From: Sphingorhabdus sp. EL138
GTDB taxonomy: Bacteria; Pseudomonadota; Alphaproteobacteria; Sphingomonadales; Sphingomonadaceae
DNA: 64,000 bases
Assembly (NCBI RefSeq): GCF_945882965.1
Contig: NZ_CAMCWY010000013.1
Coordinates: forward strand, 1-64,000
Direction: 5' to 3'
A program made the translations under genes and the position numbers. The notes under the pieces were generated by a model, which made no database searches, had not been told where the DNA came from, and saw only the letters and a list, made by a program, of their open reading frames with translations. Every line of letters begins with the position of its first letter. Within the stretch, counting starts at the first letter, position 1. Shown here one piece after another: positions 9,532 to 18,431 of this stretch.

Positions 9532-10321
9532 ACTGCCTTATTATCACGTAGATGCGTTTGCGGACCGCTGCTTCACCGGCAATCAGGCCGCCGTGATGCC
9601 GCTTTCGGAATATTTGGATGACGCCGTGCTTCAGGCGATTGCGGAGGAGAATAATTTCGCCGAAACCGCCTTTTATGTGCCAGACGCAACGGGCGCGGCG
9701 GATTATGAACTGCGCTGGTTTACGCCTGAGGTGGAAATTCGCCTTTGCGGCCATGCGACATTGGCAAGCGGGCATATCATTTTGAGCCAAAACCCTACGC
9801 TTGACCGCGTAAAGTTGCGCACGCGCAAAGCCGGGATTTTGGAAGTCCGCCGCGAAGGCGATGGATATGCTGTCGCGCTACCCGCCATTCCGACCGAAGA
9901 AGTCGACAATCCGGAGATGATGGCCGCGATGGGTGGCACACCTTTGTCGATGCGCAGCAACCCCGACAGCTATAATATGTTCGTCTATGCGACCGCTGCC
10001 GAGATATTGGCGCTTAAGCCCGATATGAAGGCGCTCGCGACGTTGGGCGATGACAGCTTCACCGCCACCGCGCGCGGCGACGACACCGACATCGTCAGCC
10101 GCGTATTCGTCCCCGGTGCGGGCATTGATGAAGACAGCGTCACGGGCAGCGCCCATGCGGTGATCGCGCCATATTGGGCATCGGTGCTTGGCCGCGACAG
10201 CTTCACCGCCTATCAGGCATCGGCGCGCGGCGGGTATTTAGGCTGCCAATTGGAGGGCGACAAAGTTTGGTTGTCAGGCCACTGTTTTACGGTAGTAAAG
10301 GGCGTGTTCAGCTTGCGCTGA
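9521..10321 (+). CDS. PhzF family isomerase/epimerase-like protein
   Basis: About 266 residues from ATG 9521 (MTIELPYYHVDAF); a GTG at 9509 is an alternative. Motifs VDAFADRCFTGNQAAV, NNFAETAFY with the catalytic Glu48, RWFTPEVEIRLCGHATLA, and a C-terminal D-S-V-T-G-S-A-H-A block identify the diaminopimelate-epimerase-fold PhzF family. PhzF itself isomerises a phenazine precursor, but most bacterial relatives have unknown substrates and no phenazine genes are nearby. Overlap with the CDF gene implies coupled translation. Confidence 0.9.
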   Translation: MTIELPYYHVDAFADRCFTGNQAAVMPLSEYLDDAVLQAIAEENNFAETAFYVPDATGAADYELRWFTPEVEIRLCGHATLASGHIILSQNPTLDRVKLRTRKAGILEVRREGDGYAVALPAIPTEEVDNPEMMAAMGGTPLSMRSNPDSYNMFVYATAAEILALKPDMKALATLGDDSFTATARGDDTDIVSRVFVPGAGIDEDSVTGSAHAVIAPYWASVLGRDSFTAYQASARGGYLGCQLEGDKVWLSGHCFTVVKGVFSLR

Positions 10322-10356
10322 ATATCAACGACATTCCATAGTTCAAAGGATCATTC

Positions 10357-10647
10357 ATGCTAAAGTCATTCGCCGTCTTATCGGCACTCCTGCTTTCAAC
10401 CGCCGTCATGGCGCAAGATGCACCGCCGGCCCCACCAAGCGGTAGCGGACCACAGCCAGAGCAGATTGTCGCATTCATGGACGCCAATAAGGACGGCTTC
10501 ATTGCCAGAGACGAGGCGCAAGGCCCGTTGGTTCAATATTTTGCGAATGTCGATGCCGATAAGGACGAAAAGATTTCAATGGAAGAACTGAAAACCGCTA
10601 TGGCAGCGATGCGTCCGCCAGAGCCCACACAGAGCGGCAGCCAATAA
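10357..10647 (+). CDS. Exported EF-hand calcium-binding protein
   Basis: A 96-residue protein with an N-terminal signal peptide (cleavage probably after VMAQ-19/20) and two EF-hand loops. Loop 1 at residues 42-53 (DANKDGFIARDE) is canonical. Loop 2 at 66-77 (DADKDEKISMEE) has Glu instead of the usual central Gly, which may weaken binding. A Pro-rich linker precedes the first loop. Likely periplasmic, with an unknown role in calcium binding. A strong bidirectional hairpin terminator follows. Confidence 0.85.
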   Translation: MLKSFAVLSALLLSTAVMAQDAPPAPPSGSGPQPEQIVAFMDANKDGFIARDEAQGPLVQYFANVDADKDEKISMEELKTAMAAMRPPEPTQSGSQ

Positions 10648-10671
10648 TCACTGCTTGATTTGTAACCACAT

Positions 10672-10710
10672 AAAACGCGCGGGAAGCCAATAGGCCTCCC
10701 GCGCGTTTTT
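10672..10710. terminator. Bidirectional intrinsic terminator
   Basis: A long GC-rich inverted repeat (arms AACGCGCGGGAGGCC-like, 2-nt imperfection on the left arm) is bounded by A4 on the left and T5 on the right. It lies exactly between the convergent EF-hand gene and cyclophilin gene, so it can end both transcripts. Confidence 0.85.
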
Positions 10711-10727
10711 GCTTATATGTTTGCCTA

Positions 10728-11177
10728 TCAAGCGACCTTCGCCTTGCGGATTACGCCGGGGTTCGCAGGTGGCTCACCCTTTGGCAAAGCGTCAACATGC
10801 TCCATGCCGCTGATCACTTGGCCCCAGACGGTGTATTGACGGTCCAAGAAGCTGGCATCGTCAAAGCAGATGAAAAACTGGCTGTTGGCGGTATTGGGAT
10901 CATTGGTCCGCGCCATGGAACATACGCCGCGCACATGTGGTTCCGCGTTAAATTCCTGCTTCAGATTTGGCTTCGGCGAACCGCCCATGCCGGTGCCATT
11001 GGGGCAGCCGCCCTGCGCCATGAAGCCGGGGATGACGCGGTGGAACTTCACGCCGTCGTAAAAACCTTCACCAGCAAGTTCAGTGATGCGGGCTACGTGG
11101 TTAGGGGCAAGGTCAGGACGCAGCTTGATAACAACGTCGCCGCTATCGAGCGAAAGGGTAAGTGTTTCATCGGCCAT
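10728..11177 (-). CDS. Cyclophilin-type peptidyl-prolyl cis-trans isomerase
   Basis: A 149-residue single-domain cyclophilin without a signal peptide, hence cytoplasmic. It has FHRVIPGFMAQGG (active-site Arg and Phe), the SQFFICFDD core with the conserved Q-F-F, and a Trp in the usual cyclosporin-binding position (VWGQV). It speeds proline cis-trans isomerisation during protein folding. Length and layout resemble PpiB. It is divergently oriented from mgtE. Confidence 0.93.
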   Translation of the reverse strand: MADETLTLSLDSGDVVIKLRPDLAPNHVARITELAGEGFYDGVKFHRVIPGFMAQGGCPNGTGMGGSPKPNLKQEFNAEPHVRGVCSMARTNDPNTANSQFFICFDDASFLDRQYTVWGQVISGMEHVDALPKGEPPANPGVIRKAKVA

Positions 11178-11333
11178 ATTGATATTCCTTCAGGCTTTTA
11201 AAATGGATGATGGCCGCCCTAGGGGATGGATACCAATGGTGCAAAGCCAAAATCATTGCTTTTTGACGCCGCCTGCGTAGGAGGGACGGATTCTTACTAT
11301 AACGTCTCAGATGGAAACACGGGAGGCACGCAA

Positions 11334-12743
11334 TTGACCAGCGACATCGCCAACCCGGCCATCATTGACACCGAAATCATGGAAACGCTGGACGAAGACA
11401 ATCGCCTGACGCGCGATTATGTCGACCGCGTTCTCGATGCGGTCGAGGACGGCAATCTCGACGAAGTTTACCGGCTTGTCGAACCCCTGCACGAAGCCGA
11501 CATTGCCGACCTTCTTGAACTGACGCCATCCGAACGGCGCGGCGTACTCGCCATTAGCCTTGGCGACCTTATGAGCGCCGAGGTGTTGGCCGAGGTCAAC
11601 GACTATGTCCGCGAAGACATTATTGATGCCCTGCCCGCGTCACAAGTGGCGGGACTTGCCAGACAGTTGGATACCGATGACGCGGTTGCGATTATCGAGG
11701 ATATGGAGGCGGCGGACCAGCGCGCCGTTTTGGCCGAATTGGACCCCGAAGACCGCGCAGTCATTGAAGATGCGCTGTCTTATCCCGACGAATCCGCTGG
11801 CCGCATCATGCAGCGCGAGCTGGTCGCGGTGCCGGAACATATGACCGTTGGTCAGCTCATCGATTATCTGCGTGACCATCAAGATCTGACCTCAGAGTTT
11901 TGGGAAATCTTTGTCGTCGATCCGCAGCATAGGCCCGTTGGCACATGCAAATTGAGCTGGATCATGCGCAGCCAGCGCAAGGTTCCGGTCAGCGAAATCA
12001 TGATGCATGAACAAACGCTCATCCCGGTCGATATGGATCAGGAAGAGGTCGCATTACGCTTTCAGAAATATGCGCTCATTTCCGCCGCTGTTGTCGATGG
12101 TTCTGGCCGGTTGGTGGGGGTCATCACCGCCGATGACATCGTCCACATTGTTCAGGAAGAAGCCGACGAAGATATCCTGCGGCTGTCGGGTGCAGGCGAA
12201 GGCGACATTAACGAGCCCATTTCGGAAAGCTACAAGGCGCGCGTGCGCTGGCTGATTGCCAATCTGGGCACGGCGATGGTCGCAAGTTTCATCATTGCGC
12301 AATTTGGCGCGGCGATTGAAACGATGGTTGCGCTGGCGGTTCTGATGCCCATCGTTGCATCCATCGGCGGCAATGCAGGCACGCAGACATTGGCCGTGAC
12401 GGTGCGCGCGCTGGCCACCAATCAGTTGACCCAATCCAACACTATGCGCTCGATTTGGCGCGAGATCCGGGTCGCCTTGCTTATTGGCGCAACGATCGCA
12501 GTGATCGCAGGTGTGGGTGCGGGCGTGATTTTTGGCAACTGGCTGCTGGGTAGCGTCATTGCGGTCGCGATATTGTGCAACATTTCGCTTGCTGGATTGT
12601 CCGGCGTTGCCATTCCAGTAGTGCTGGACCGGCTGGATCAGGACCCTGCGGTTTCAAGCTCGATCTTTGTGACGATGATAACCGATTCTATGGGCTTCCT
12701 CATCTTTCTGGGCCTCGCAGTGTTCAGCGGCCTTGCCGGTTAA
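11334..12743 (+). CDS. mgtE: Magnesium transporter MgtE
   Basis: About 469 residues from TTG 11334, chosen because a strong GGAGG lies 7 nt upstream (11322-11326); an ATG in the same frame at 11226 has no such site. The protein has the acidic N-terminal helical-repeat domain (about residues 20-150), a CBS pair (about 160-280) and a C-terminal five-helix membrane domain with the P-V-V-L-D segment characteristic of MgtE. It is a Mg2+-gated channel: high cytosolic Mg2+ bound by the N and CBS domains closes the pore. Confidence 0.93.
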   Translation: MTSDIANPAIIDTEIMETLDEDNRLTRDYVDRVLDAVEDGNLDEVYRLVEPLHEADIADLLELTPSERRGVLAISLGDLMSAEVLAEVNDYVREDIIDALPASQVAGLARQLDTDDAVAIIEDMEAADQRAVLAELDPEDRAVIEDALSYPDESAGRIMQRELVAVPEHMTVGQLIDYLRDHQDLTSEFWEIFVVDPQHRPVGTCKLSWIMRSQRKVPVSEIMMHEQTLIPVDMDQEEVALRFQKYALISAAVVDGSGRLVGVITADDIVHIVQEEADEDILRLSGAGEGDINEPISESYKARVRWLIANLGTAMVASFIIAQFGAAIETMVALAVLMPIVASIGGNAGTQTLAVTVRALATNQLTQSNTMRSIWREIRVALLIGATIAVIAGVGAGVIFGNWLLGSVIAVAILCNISLAGLSGVAIPVVLDRLDQDPAVSSSIFVTMITDSMGFLIFLGLAVFSGLAG

Positions 12744-12767
12744 CCGCGCAGTTCCCAAATAACCCTT

Positions 12768-13172
12768 ATGCCCTTGAATATGACCAAAATCGCCTTTGGC
12801 GCGCAAAGCCCGCAGCATTTGCGGGAACGGCTTGCCGCTTATGCCCAAGACGGCGAAGTGCGGATTACCACCCGCTATTTGCCCAAGCGTGTCGCAGAAA
12901 TGGCGGGTGGTTCGCTCTATTGGATTCACACGCACACGATCATCGGCAGAAGCCCGATTATCGGCTTTATGGAAAATGGCGCTGGTCGGCATTGGATCCG
13001 CATTCAGCCCCAGCTCATCACCGTCCGCTCCACACCCAAGCGCGCGCATCAGGGCTGGCGCTATCTCGAAGAAGCCAACGCCCCGCCAGATCTCGACTCA
13101 ATCGAAACCGACGGCCGCGACGAAATGTCGCCGAAGATGCTGAACGACCTGATGAAGATGGGGTTGGTTTAA
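12768..13172 (+). CDS. DUF1489 family protein
   Basis: A 134-residue protein recognised as the alphaproteobacterial DUF1489 family from GSLYWI-x2-H-x-I-x-G-R and the downstream G-W-R-Y-L block, plus the MSPKMLNDL-like C-terminal tail. No catalytic function is known. It starts 24 bp after mgtE and its stop codon overlaps that of the convergent FrnE-like gene by 4 bp. It is highly conserved and always short in the group, suggesting a housekeeping role that cannot be specified from sequence. Confidence 0.85.
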   Translation: MPLNMTKIAFGAQSPQHLRERLAAYAQDGEVRITTRYLPKRVAEMAGGSLYWIHTHTIIGRSPIIGFMENGAGRHWIRIQPQLITVRSTPKRAHQGWRYLEEANAPPDLDSIETDGRDEMSPKMLNDLMKMGLV

Positions 13173-13855
13173 GCCGCTGCCCGCTTCGCCAAGACCTTGT
13201 TAATCACATCGGCGAAGGTCTCGACGCTTTGGGCGCCGGGGACCATATATTTTTGGTCGAAGATGATCACAGGAACGCCAGTGATATTCTGGTCGGTCCA
13301 ATGCGCCATTTCTGCCCGCACGCTGGTCGTGAGCGCGGCATCGTTGATCCATGCCAGGGCCACATCGCGGTCCATGCCCTGCGCTTCGGCGGTATCGCAC
13401 AAAACGTCGGTGTCGCTGATATCGCGGCGGTCCTGAAAATAGGCCGTGAACAACGCCATTTTCAACGCGGTCTGCGCGCGCCATCCGCGTTCACTGCCAA
13501 AAATGGTCAGCAATTTATGCGCGTTGAAGGTGTTATAAATGCGCATGCCGTCGCCATAATTGAACGCAAAGCCGACATTGTTGCCGATGTCCGACAGCCT
13601 GTTCCGGTTGGAGCGGCTTTGTTCGGGCGTGCTGCCATATTTGCGCGCGATATGCTCTGCGGTATCTTCGCCTTCGGGCGGCATATTCGGGTTAAGTTCG
13701 AACGGATGCCAGCAGGTTTCGGCGGCAATGTCTTGGCCAACGAGCGTGAGCGCCTGCTCCACTTGCTTCAGGCCAATGATGCACCAGGGGCAGACCACAT
13801 CCGAGACGATGTCGATGCGCAATGGAACCGCGTTGGGGTTCACTGCGACACCCAA
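13169..13855 (-). CDS. DsbA family oxidoreductase, FrnE-like
   Basis: A 228-residue thioredoxin-fold protein with an active-site CPWC at residues 22-25 and a helical insertion, followed by the cis-Pro loop ITGVPVIIFD. It has no signal peptide, so it is cytoplasmic, matching the FrnE/2-hydroxychromene-isomerase-like branch of DsbA proteins that act in thiol redox and oxidative stress. Its start overlaps the end of nudC by 16 nt, indicating coupled expression. The exact substrate is unknown. Confidence 0.88.
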   Translation of the reverse strand: MGVAVNPNAVPLRIDIVSDVVCPWCIIGLKQVEQALTLVGQDIAAETCWHPFELNPNMPPEGEDTAEHIARKYGSTPEQSRSNRNRLSDIGNNVGFAFNYGDGMRIYNTFNAHKLLTIFGSERGWRAQTALKMALFTAYFQDRRDISDTDVLCDTAEAQGMDRDVALAWINDAALTTSVRAEMAHWTDQNITGVPVIIFDQKYMVPGAQSVETFADVINKVLAKRAAA

Positions 13856-14709
13856 TGGCGCAGCAGGCTATGCGCGATGGCAAAGGGCGGCGGCGCGTTG
13901 AAGCGGCGGTCGGTGTACCCTGCCAATGCGGCAATCGCCTCATCCTTCGTCACCCACATCGCATCTTCAATCTCGTCCGTGTCGAGCGTGAGTACGTCGC
14001 CCAACGCATCGGCGGTGCAGGCAATCATCAACTGCGACCCGCCAAAGGGCCAAGGCTGGCTGGTCACATAACGCACCGCGCCGCAGGTCACGCCGGCCTC
14101 TTCATGGATTTCACGGCGGACGGCCTCTTCAATGCATTCGCCGGGTTCCAAAAAGCCCGCCAGCGCCGAATAATTGCCCGGCGGGAAGCGGGATTGCCGT
14201 CCGACCAGTGCCTTGCCTTCAAATTCGGCGAGCATGATGACCACAGGGTCAGTGCGCGGATAATGTTCCTTTTCGCAAGTGCCGCATTTGCGGCCCCAGC
14301 CAGCGCGGAACAGCACCGTCGCTGCGCCGCAGCGTCCGCAGAAACGATGCCCATTATGCCATTCGATCAGGCTACGCGCCGTGCCATAGATTGCGGCGTC
14401 CTCAGCGGGTAGCATGGATAAGGCGCGCCAGATGGCAGGCGAACGTAACGCATCGCCGGTTGCATCAACCAACGCCACAAAATGCGGCTTGCCATCGGAC
14501 AGGCCAAGCAGGATGAGCTCTTCCGAACCGTCCAGTTCGGCCAAGGAATGCCAGTGCAGGCCGCCTGCATCGCTGACCCGCGGGTCAAGCCCGTCAAGCC
14601 CCAACAGCCGCGCCCGCCAGTCCCCCAGCAGCAGGCCATAAGCCTCTGCATCATTGCGCACGCGGTCAGCGCGGTCGAGCGGTGAACCCGTAAAACCTGG
14701 AGCCATCAT
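13840..14709 (-). CDS. nudC: NAD+/NADH diphosphatase NudC
   Basis: About 289 residues starting at MMAPGFTGSPLDR (14709), the normal family N-terminus; a longer frame to 14742 would overlap the upstream hydrolase. A central zinc ribbon uses Cys124, Cys127, Cys142 and Cys145. The Nudix box spans about 185-206 (G-x5-E-x7-REIHEEAG), followed by the SQPWPFGGSQLM (SQPWPFPxS-type) motif diagnostic of NADH pyrophosphatases. It hydrolyses NADH to NMNH and AMP and can remove NAD caps from RNA. Confidence 0.94.
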   Translation of the reverse strand: MMAPGFTGSPLDRADRVRNDAEAYGLLLGDWRARLLGLDGLDPRVSDAGGLHWHSLAELDGSEELILLGLSDGKPHFVALVDATGDALRSPAIWRALSMLPAEDAAIYGTARSLIEWHNGHRFCGRCGAATVLFRAGWGRKCGTCEKEHYPRTDPVVIMLAEFEGKALVGRQSRFPPGNYSALAGFLEPGECIEEAVRREIHEEAGVTCGAVRYVTSQPWPFGGSQLMIACTADALGDVLTLDTDEIEDAMWVTKDEAIAALAGYTDRRFNAPPPFAIAHSLLRHWVSQ

Positions 14710-14725
14710 CAGATCATGCACCGGT

Positions 14726-16027
14726 TCAGGCTGGAAAACCAAGGTCCTTCAGGACCCATTTGGCGAAGTCTTGATGGAACGGATAGGCACTGCTTGGCAT
14801 ATATTGCGCCATGCACACGGCGCGTAGCTTGCTTCTGGGGTCGACAAAAGCCACCGTTCCAGCCGCGCCGCCCCAGCCGAACACGCCTGCATTCATGCCC
14901 TTGCCAACCCGGCCACCCGCGCCAAAGCCAGCGCCGTCGGCATAGGTGCCGTCGGTTGAAACCGCCGATGGCAGTAAATCGGACATGGCAAGTTTTGCGG
15001 TCGCGGTCGACATCACGCGGACGCCATCCAACTCACCATGATTAGCGAGCATATTGAGGAAACGGTCATAATCGCGCGCCGAAGTCACCATGCCAGCGCC
15101 GCCAAAGGCAAAGGGCGACTTATCGAGGTAAATGCTGGTCGTTGCCGGATCGATTGGGAACAAGACGCCATTAACCGGCGCGTAATTGGACACGAAGCGC
15201 TTGGTTTCCGACTTGGGCACTTGGAAATAGCTGCTGGTCATTTTCAACGGTTCAAAAATGCGCGCCTTCAAAAACGCCTCAAAATCCATACCGCTTGCCA
15301 CTTCAATCACACGGCCAAGCAAATCGAGCGAAATAGAATAGATCCATTTTGTGCCCGGCTCGGCAACCAATGGCAGCTTGGCCAGCCGTTCGGAAAATGT
15401 CTTGATATCTGGGGTCGGCGCGCTTGCTGCCTGACCGGGAATAGGAAAGCGGCTGACGATGCCCGGCGTGATACCATTGTCCAGATAGGCCTGCAGCAAT
15501 GGTCCCTTTGTGATAATTGAGTAGCCCAGACCGGCGGTATGGGTCAGCAAATGGCGCAGGGTAATCTGCGTCTTGGCTGGCACCGCATCCAGGCTGTTGT
15601 CCGGATCGGTCAGCACAGTCATATTGGCAAATTCTGGCAGGAAATCGGCAATCGGCTGATCCAGCTTCATCTTGCCTTCATCCACCAGGATCATCGCGGC
15701 AATGCCGGTGACAGGCTTTGTCATCGAATAAATGCGCCACAATGTGTCGATATTCACAGGCGTCGTTTCGCCCAGCCCTTGCGTGCCAACGGCGACAACA
15801 TCGGGCATTCCGGCTGCACGACCAATGGTAGCAAGAACACCGGGGAGCTTGCCCGAAGAGACATAGCTTTCAAACTGCGTCCGGATGGTCGGATACAAAT
15901 CGGCCGCCTGTGCCCAAGCGCGCGCAGGCGCAAATGCGCTTATGGCACCTGCTGCTGCCAATTGGCCGCCCCATGTCAAAAACCCGCGTCGACCAATCAT
16001 GGCCTGACCACTATCCTGCATATTCAT
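14726..16027 (-). CDS. Tat-exported serine hydrolase (beta-lactamase/class C family)
   Basis: About 433 residues from ATG 16027, overlapping the mutY stop as ATGA. The N-terminus has a twin-arginine signal (RRGFLTWGG) followed by a hydrophobic stretch and A-W-A-Q cleavage site, so it should be exported folded. The catalytic SxxK is SMTK, with a later Tyr (IYSISLDLLG) and a C-terminal F-G-W-G-G-A-A-G-T block. This is the esterase/D-aminopeptidase/penicillin-binding-like group. Substrate unknown; resistance should not be assumed. Confidence 0.87.
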   Translation of the reverse strand: MNMQDSGQAMIGRRGFLTWGGQLAAAGAISAFAPARAWAQAADLYPTIRTQFESYVSSGKLPGVLATIGRAAGMPDVVAVGTQGLGETTPVNIDTLWRIYSMTKPVTGIAAMILVDEGKMKLDQPIADFLPEFANMTVLTDPDNSLDAVPAKTQITLRHLLTHTAGLGYSIITKGPLLQAYLDNGITPGIVSRFPIPGQAASAPTPDIKTFSERLAKLPLVAEPGTKWIYSISLDLLGRVIEVASGMDFEAFLKARIFEPLKMTSSYFQVPKSETKRFVSNYAPVNGVLFPIDPATTSIYLDKSPFAFGGAGMVTSARDYDRFLNMLANHGELDGVRVMSTATAKLAMSDLLPSAVSTDGTYADGAGFGAGGRVGKGMNAGVFGWGGAAGTVAFVDPRSKLRAVCMAQYMPSSAYPFHQDFAKWVLKDLGFPA

Positions 16028-17100
16028 ACTCGCTCCCCTGCGTTCAAAACCGCCTCTGCTGCTTTTCTGAATAGGGTTGGCAGACCGGCCTTGTCGAGCG
16101 ATTTTAATGGCCACCAGACGCCATCGCCGGGGTCGTCAGCGTCCATGGGCCATGACGTAACGGCAATGTCGAGAAGAAGCGAAAAATGGGTAAAAACATG
16201 CGACACATTCACGGGCAATTTTTGCCAGTTGGCAGGGACAGGGGGGATCGCATCGCCATCCAATCGTGCGGTCCATTGATCATCGGGTAAAGCGCGCATC
16301 CCTGCCAAAAGGCCCTTGTCGTCGCGGCGCACCAACCAGACATGTCCATCCCGCTCAATCCAGTAGGCGCGCCCGGTCCGTTGCGGCTTGGCGGCCTTGG
16401 GCGTTTTGGCGGGATAGACCTCCGGATTGCCCAAACGCGTGGCATCGCAGGCAAAGGCAACAGGGCAAAGCAGACAAGACGGCGCGCGCACCGAACATAT
16501 GCCCGCCCCTAAATCCATCATCGCTTGCGCAAAGTCGCCAGAATGGGTGTCGGGCGTGATGCCATCCGTCGCTGCGCGAATCAGCGGCTTTGACTGCGGC
16601 AGCGGCGTGGAGACCGCAAATAGCCGCGACACGACCCGCTCGACATTGGCATCCACCACCACCGCCCGTTGCCCGAACGCAATCGCAGCGATGGCAGCGG
16701 CGGTATAGGGACCAATGCCGGGCAGTTTCAGCAACGCCGCCTCGGTCTGCGGCAAGCGACCTGCATACTCCGCCACAACCACCCGCGCGCATTTCAGCAA
16801 ATTGCGCGCGCGGGCATAATAGCCAAGACCCGCCCATGCCGCCATGACATCTGCATCCTGCGCCGCCGCCAAAGCCTCAAAGTCCGGCCATGTTTGCGTG
16901 AATTTTTGGAAATAGGAACCCACCGCCGCGACCGTCGTCTGCTGCAACATGATTTCCGACAGCCAGACATGATAGGGGTTGGCAAATCCCTGACCCGGCG
17001 GCGTGCGCCAAGGCAGGGTCCGTGCATGCGCGTTATAATGCGTAAGCAAGGCCTGCGCGATATCCCCAGATTTATAGAAGGCTTGTTGGACGGCTGGCAT
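16024..17100 (-). CDS. mutY: Adenine DNA glycosylase MutY
   Basis: About 358 residues from ATG 17100 (MPAVQQAF). The HhH-GPD domain contains SEIMLQQT (catalytic Glu49), LPGIGPYTA (126-134) and catalytic Asp150 in VVDANVERV. The [4Fe-4S] loop is Cys202-x6-Cys209-x2-Cys212-x5-Cys218. A C-terminal Nudix-like domain recognises 8-oxoG. It excises A mispaired with 8-oxoguanine. The start codon overlaps that of the divergent DUF721 gene; a longer frame to 17181 would run into it. Confidence 0.95.
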   Translation of the reverse strand: MPAVQQAFYKSGDIAQALLTHYNAHARTLPWRTPPGQGFANPYHVWLSEIMLQQTTVAAVGSYFQKFTQTWPDFEALAAAQDADVMAAWAGLGYYARARNLLKCARVVVAEYAGRLPQTEAALLKLPGIGPYTAAAIAAIAFGQRAVVVDANVERVVSRLFAVSTPLPQSKPLIRAATDGITPDTHSGDFAQAMMDLGAGICSVRAPSCLLCPVAFACDATRLGNPEVYPAKTPKAAKPQRTGRAYWIERDGHVWLVRRDDKGLLAGMRALPDDQWTARLDGDAIPPVPANWQKLPVNVSHVFTHFSLLLDIAVTSWPMDADDPGDGVWWPLKSLDKAGLPTLFRKAAEAVLNAGERV

Positions 17101-17662
17101 GAAAAATGGCATGAATGACGGGATGGACAAAGGCAAGTCACCACCACCGCCAAAAGGCACCAAAAAGGCGCTGACGCCCAAAACATTTCAGCGCCCGCGT
17201 GGTGGTGAGGCGAAATCTGTGTCGTCGCTTATGCCCGACATCGGCCGTGCCGCGTTTCGGAAATTCGGCTTCGTGCAAAGCTCTGTCGTGAGCCGTTGGG
17301 ACGAGATTGTTGGCGCGCGCTATGCCGCTGTCTCCGCGCCTGAGGCAATCCGCTTTCCAATTGGCAAGAAATCCGACGGCACACTTGAACTCACGGTGGA
17401 GGGCGCGCACGCCACGATGATTCAGCATGTGCTTCCCGAAATCATTGACCGCGTGAACCGCTTTTTCGGTTATGGGGCCGTGGCGCGAGTCAAAGTCCGC
17501 CAAGGCCCCGTCGCCAAGCCGAAAGTCCGCCAACCAACCGCCGCGCCCATGTTGAAACCTGTACCAATGGAATTGGGTGAATCCTTGCGTGAAATTGGCG
17601 ATCCGGAGCTTTTTGCCGTCCTCGAAAGCCTCGCAAAAAGCCTTGCCAAAGGCGGCAAGTAA
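17099..17662 (+). CDS. DUF721 domain protein (DciA-like)
   Basis: Up to 187 residues; starts at 17099, 17111 and 17123 are all possible and none has a clear ribosome binding site. The conserved part (about residues 45-135) has VSRWDEIVG and RFPIGK-x8-L-x-V-x-G-A-H-A-T-M-I-Q, typical of DUF721. The family includes DciA, which helps load the replicative helicase DnaB. The tail is basic and Pro-rich. It is divergent from mutY with touching start codons. Confidence 0.8.
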   Translation: MKNGMNDGMDKGKSPPPPKGTKKALTPKTFQRPRGGEAKSVSSLMPDIGRAAFRKFGFVQSSVVSRWDEIVGARYAAVSAPEAIRFPIGKKSDGTLELTVEGAHATMIQHVLPEIIDRVNRFFGYGAVARVKVRQGPVAKPKVRQPTAAPMLKPVPMELGESLREIGDPELFAVLESLAKSLAKGGK

Positions 17663-17706
17663 TACCAGATGCGCAAGATAAAGTTCAAAGCATGAGGTCC
17701 ATCGGT

Positions 17707-18390
17707 ATGTCGCATATGAAAAAATATCTAGGCGCAATTTTGGTGGGCGCACTGACGCTCTCGACCGCGCTCATTGCCGCGCCTGCACCAAGCAAATGGC
17801 TGTCGACCGTGACGGTGACGGACAAGGGCGCGCATATCCTCGGCAACCCGGCTGCGCCAAACAAAGTGGTCGAATATTTAAGCTACACATGCGGGCATTG
17901 TGCAGACTTTGAAGTGAAGGAATCGCCTGCATTCAAGGCGCAATTTGTAGCCACCGGCAAGGCCAGCCTCGAAATCCGTAACATGGTGCTCAATCCGGTC
18001 GATCTGACTGCTGCCATGTTGGCGCGCTGCGGCGGTAAGGCAAAATTCTTCGGTAATCAGCGGCATTTGCTCGCGACTCAGGCGATCTGGTCTGGCAACA
18101 CCAATAAAATCAGCGCCGCCACGCGCGACAAATTAAAGGCGCAGGATTATACTGGGTTCATGGTCGGCACCTTTGACGAAATCGGCCTTGGCCCGATCAT
18201 GCAACAACGCGGAATCACGCCAGTACAGGCAAAAATCTGCTTGGCCGATAAGGCTGCGTTTAATATTGTAGTGGGTATGACAGAAGCAGGATCCGCGCTT
18301 GGCGTGCGTGGCACGCCATCATTCATAGTGAACGGCGTTTTGCAAGACCATGTCCATAATGCTGCCGAATTACAGGCGGCCATGAAGTAA
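17707..18390 (+). CDS. Exported DsbA-like thiol oxidoreductase (CGHC)
   Basis: About 227 residues from ATG 17707, which has GAGG about 9 nt upstream. A signal peptide (about 1-25) leads into a DsbA-type thioredoxin domain with active site Cys62-Gly-His-Cys65 and cis-Pro loop GVRGTPSF. This fits a periplasmic disulfide-forming protein. It is 41 bp upstream of a second, lipoprotein DsbA-like gene, so the pair probably form one operon. Partner specificity cannot be read from sequence. Confidence 0.87.
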   Translation: MSHMKKYLGAILVGALTLSTALIAAPAPSKWLSTVTVTDKGAHILGNPAAPNKVVEYLSYTCGHCADFEVKESPAFKAQFVATGKASLEIRNMVLNPVDLTAAMLARCGGKAKFFGNQRHLLATQAIWSGNTNKISAATRDKLKAQDYTGFMVGTFDEIGLGPIMQQRGITPVQAKICLADKAAFNIVVGMTEAGSALGVRGTPSFIVNGVLQDHVHNAAELQAAMK

Positions 18391-18431
18391 ACCGACATCC
18401 CCGACAAAAAGGCCAGACAGAAGGATATCAC

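Noticed and set aside
12575-14071. A 498-codon plus-strand open frame
   Set aside because: It lies antisense to the DsbA-like and nudC genes and over the mgtE and DUF1489 genes in another frame. The product has no recognisable domain and is Arg/His/Ala-biased, as expected from a shadow of GC-rich genes.
14726-16027. Antibiotic-resistance beta-lactamase
   Set aside because: The SxxK and overall layout fit the broad serine hydrolase/esterase group; nothing in the sequence shows activity on beta-lactams.
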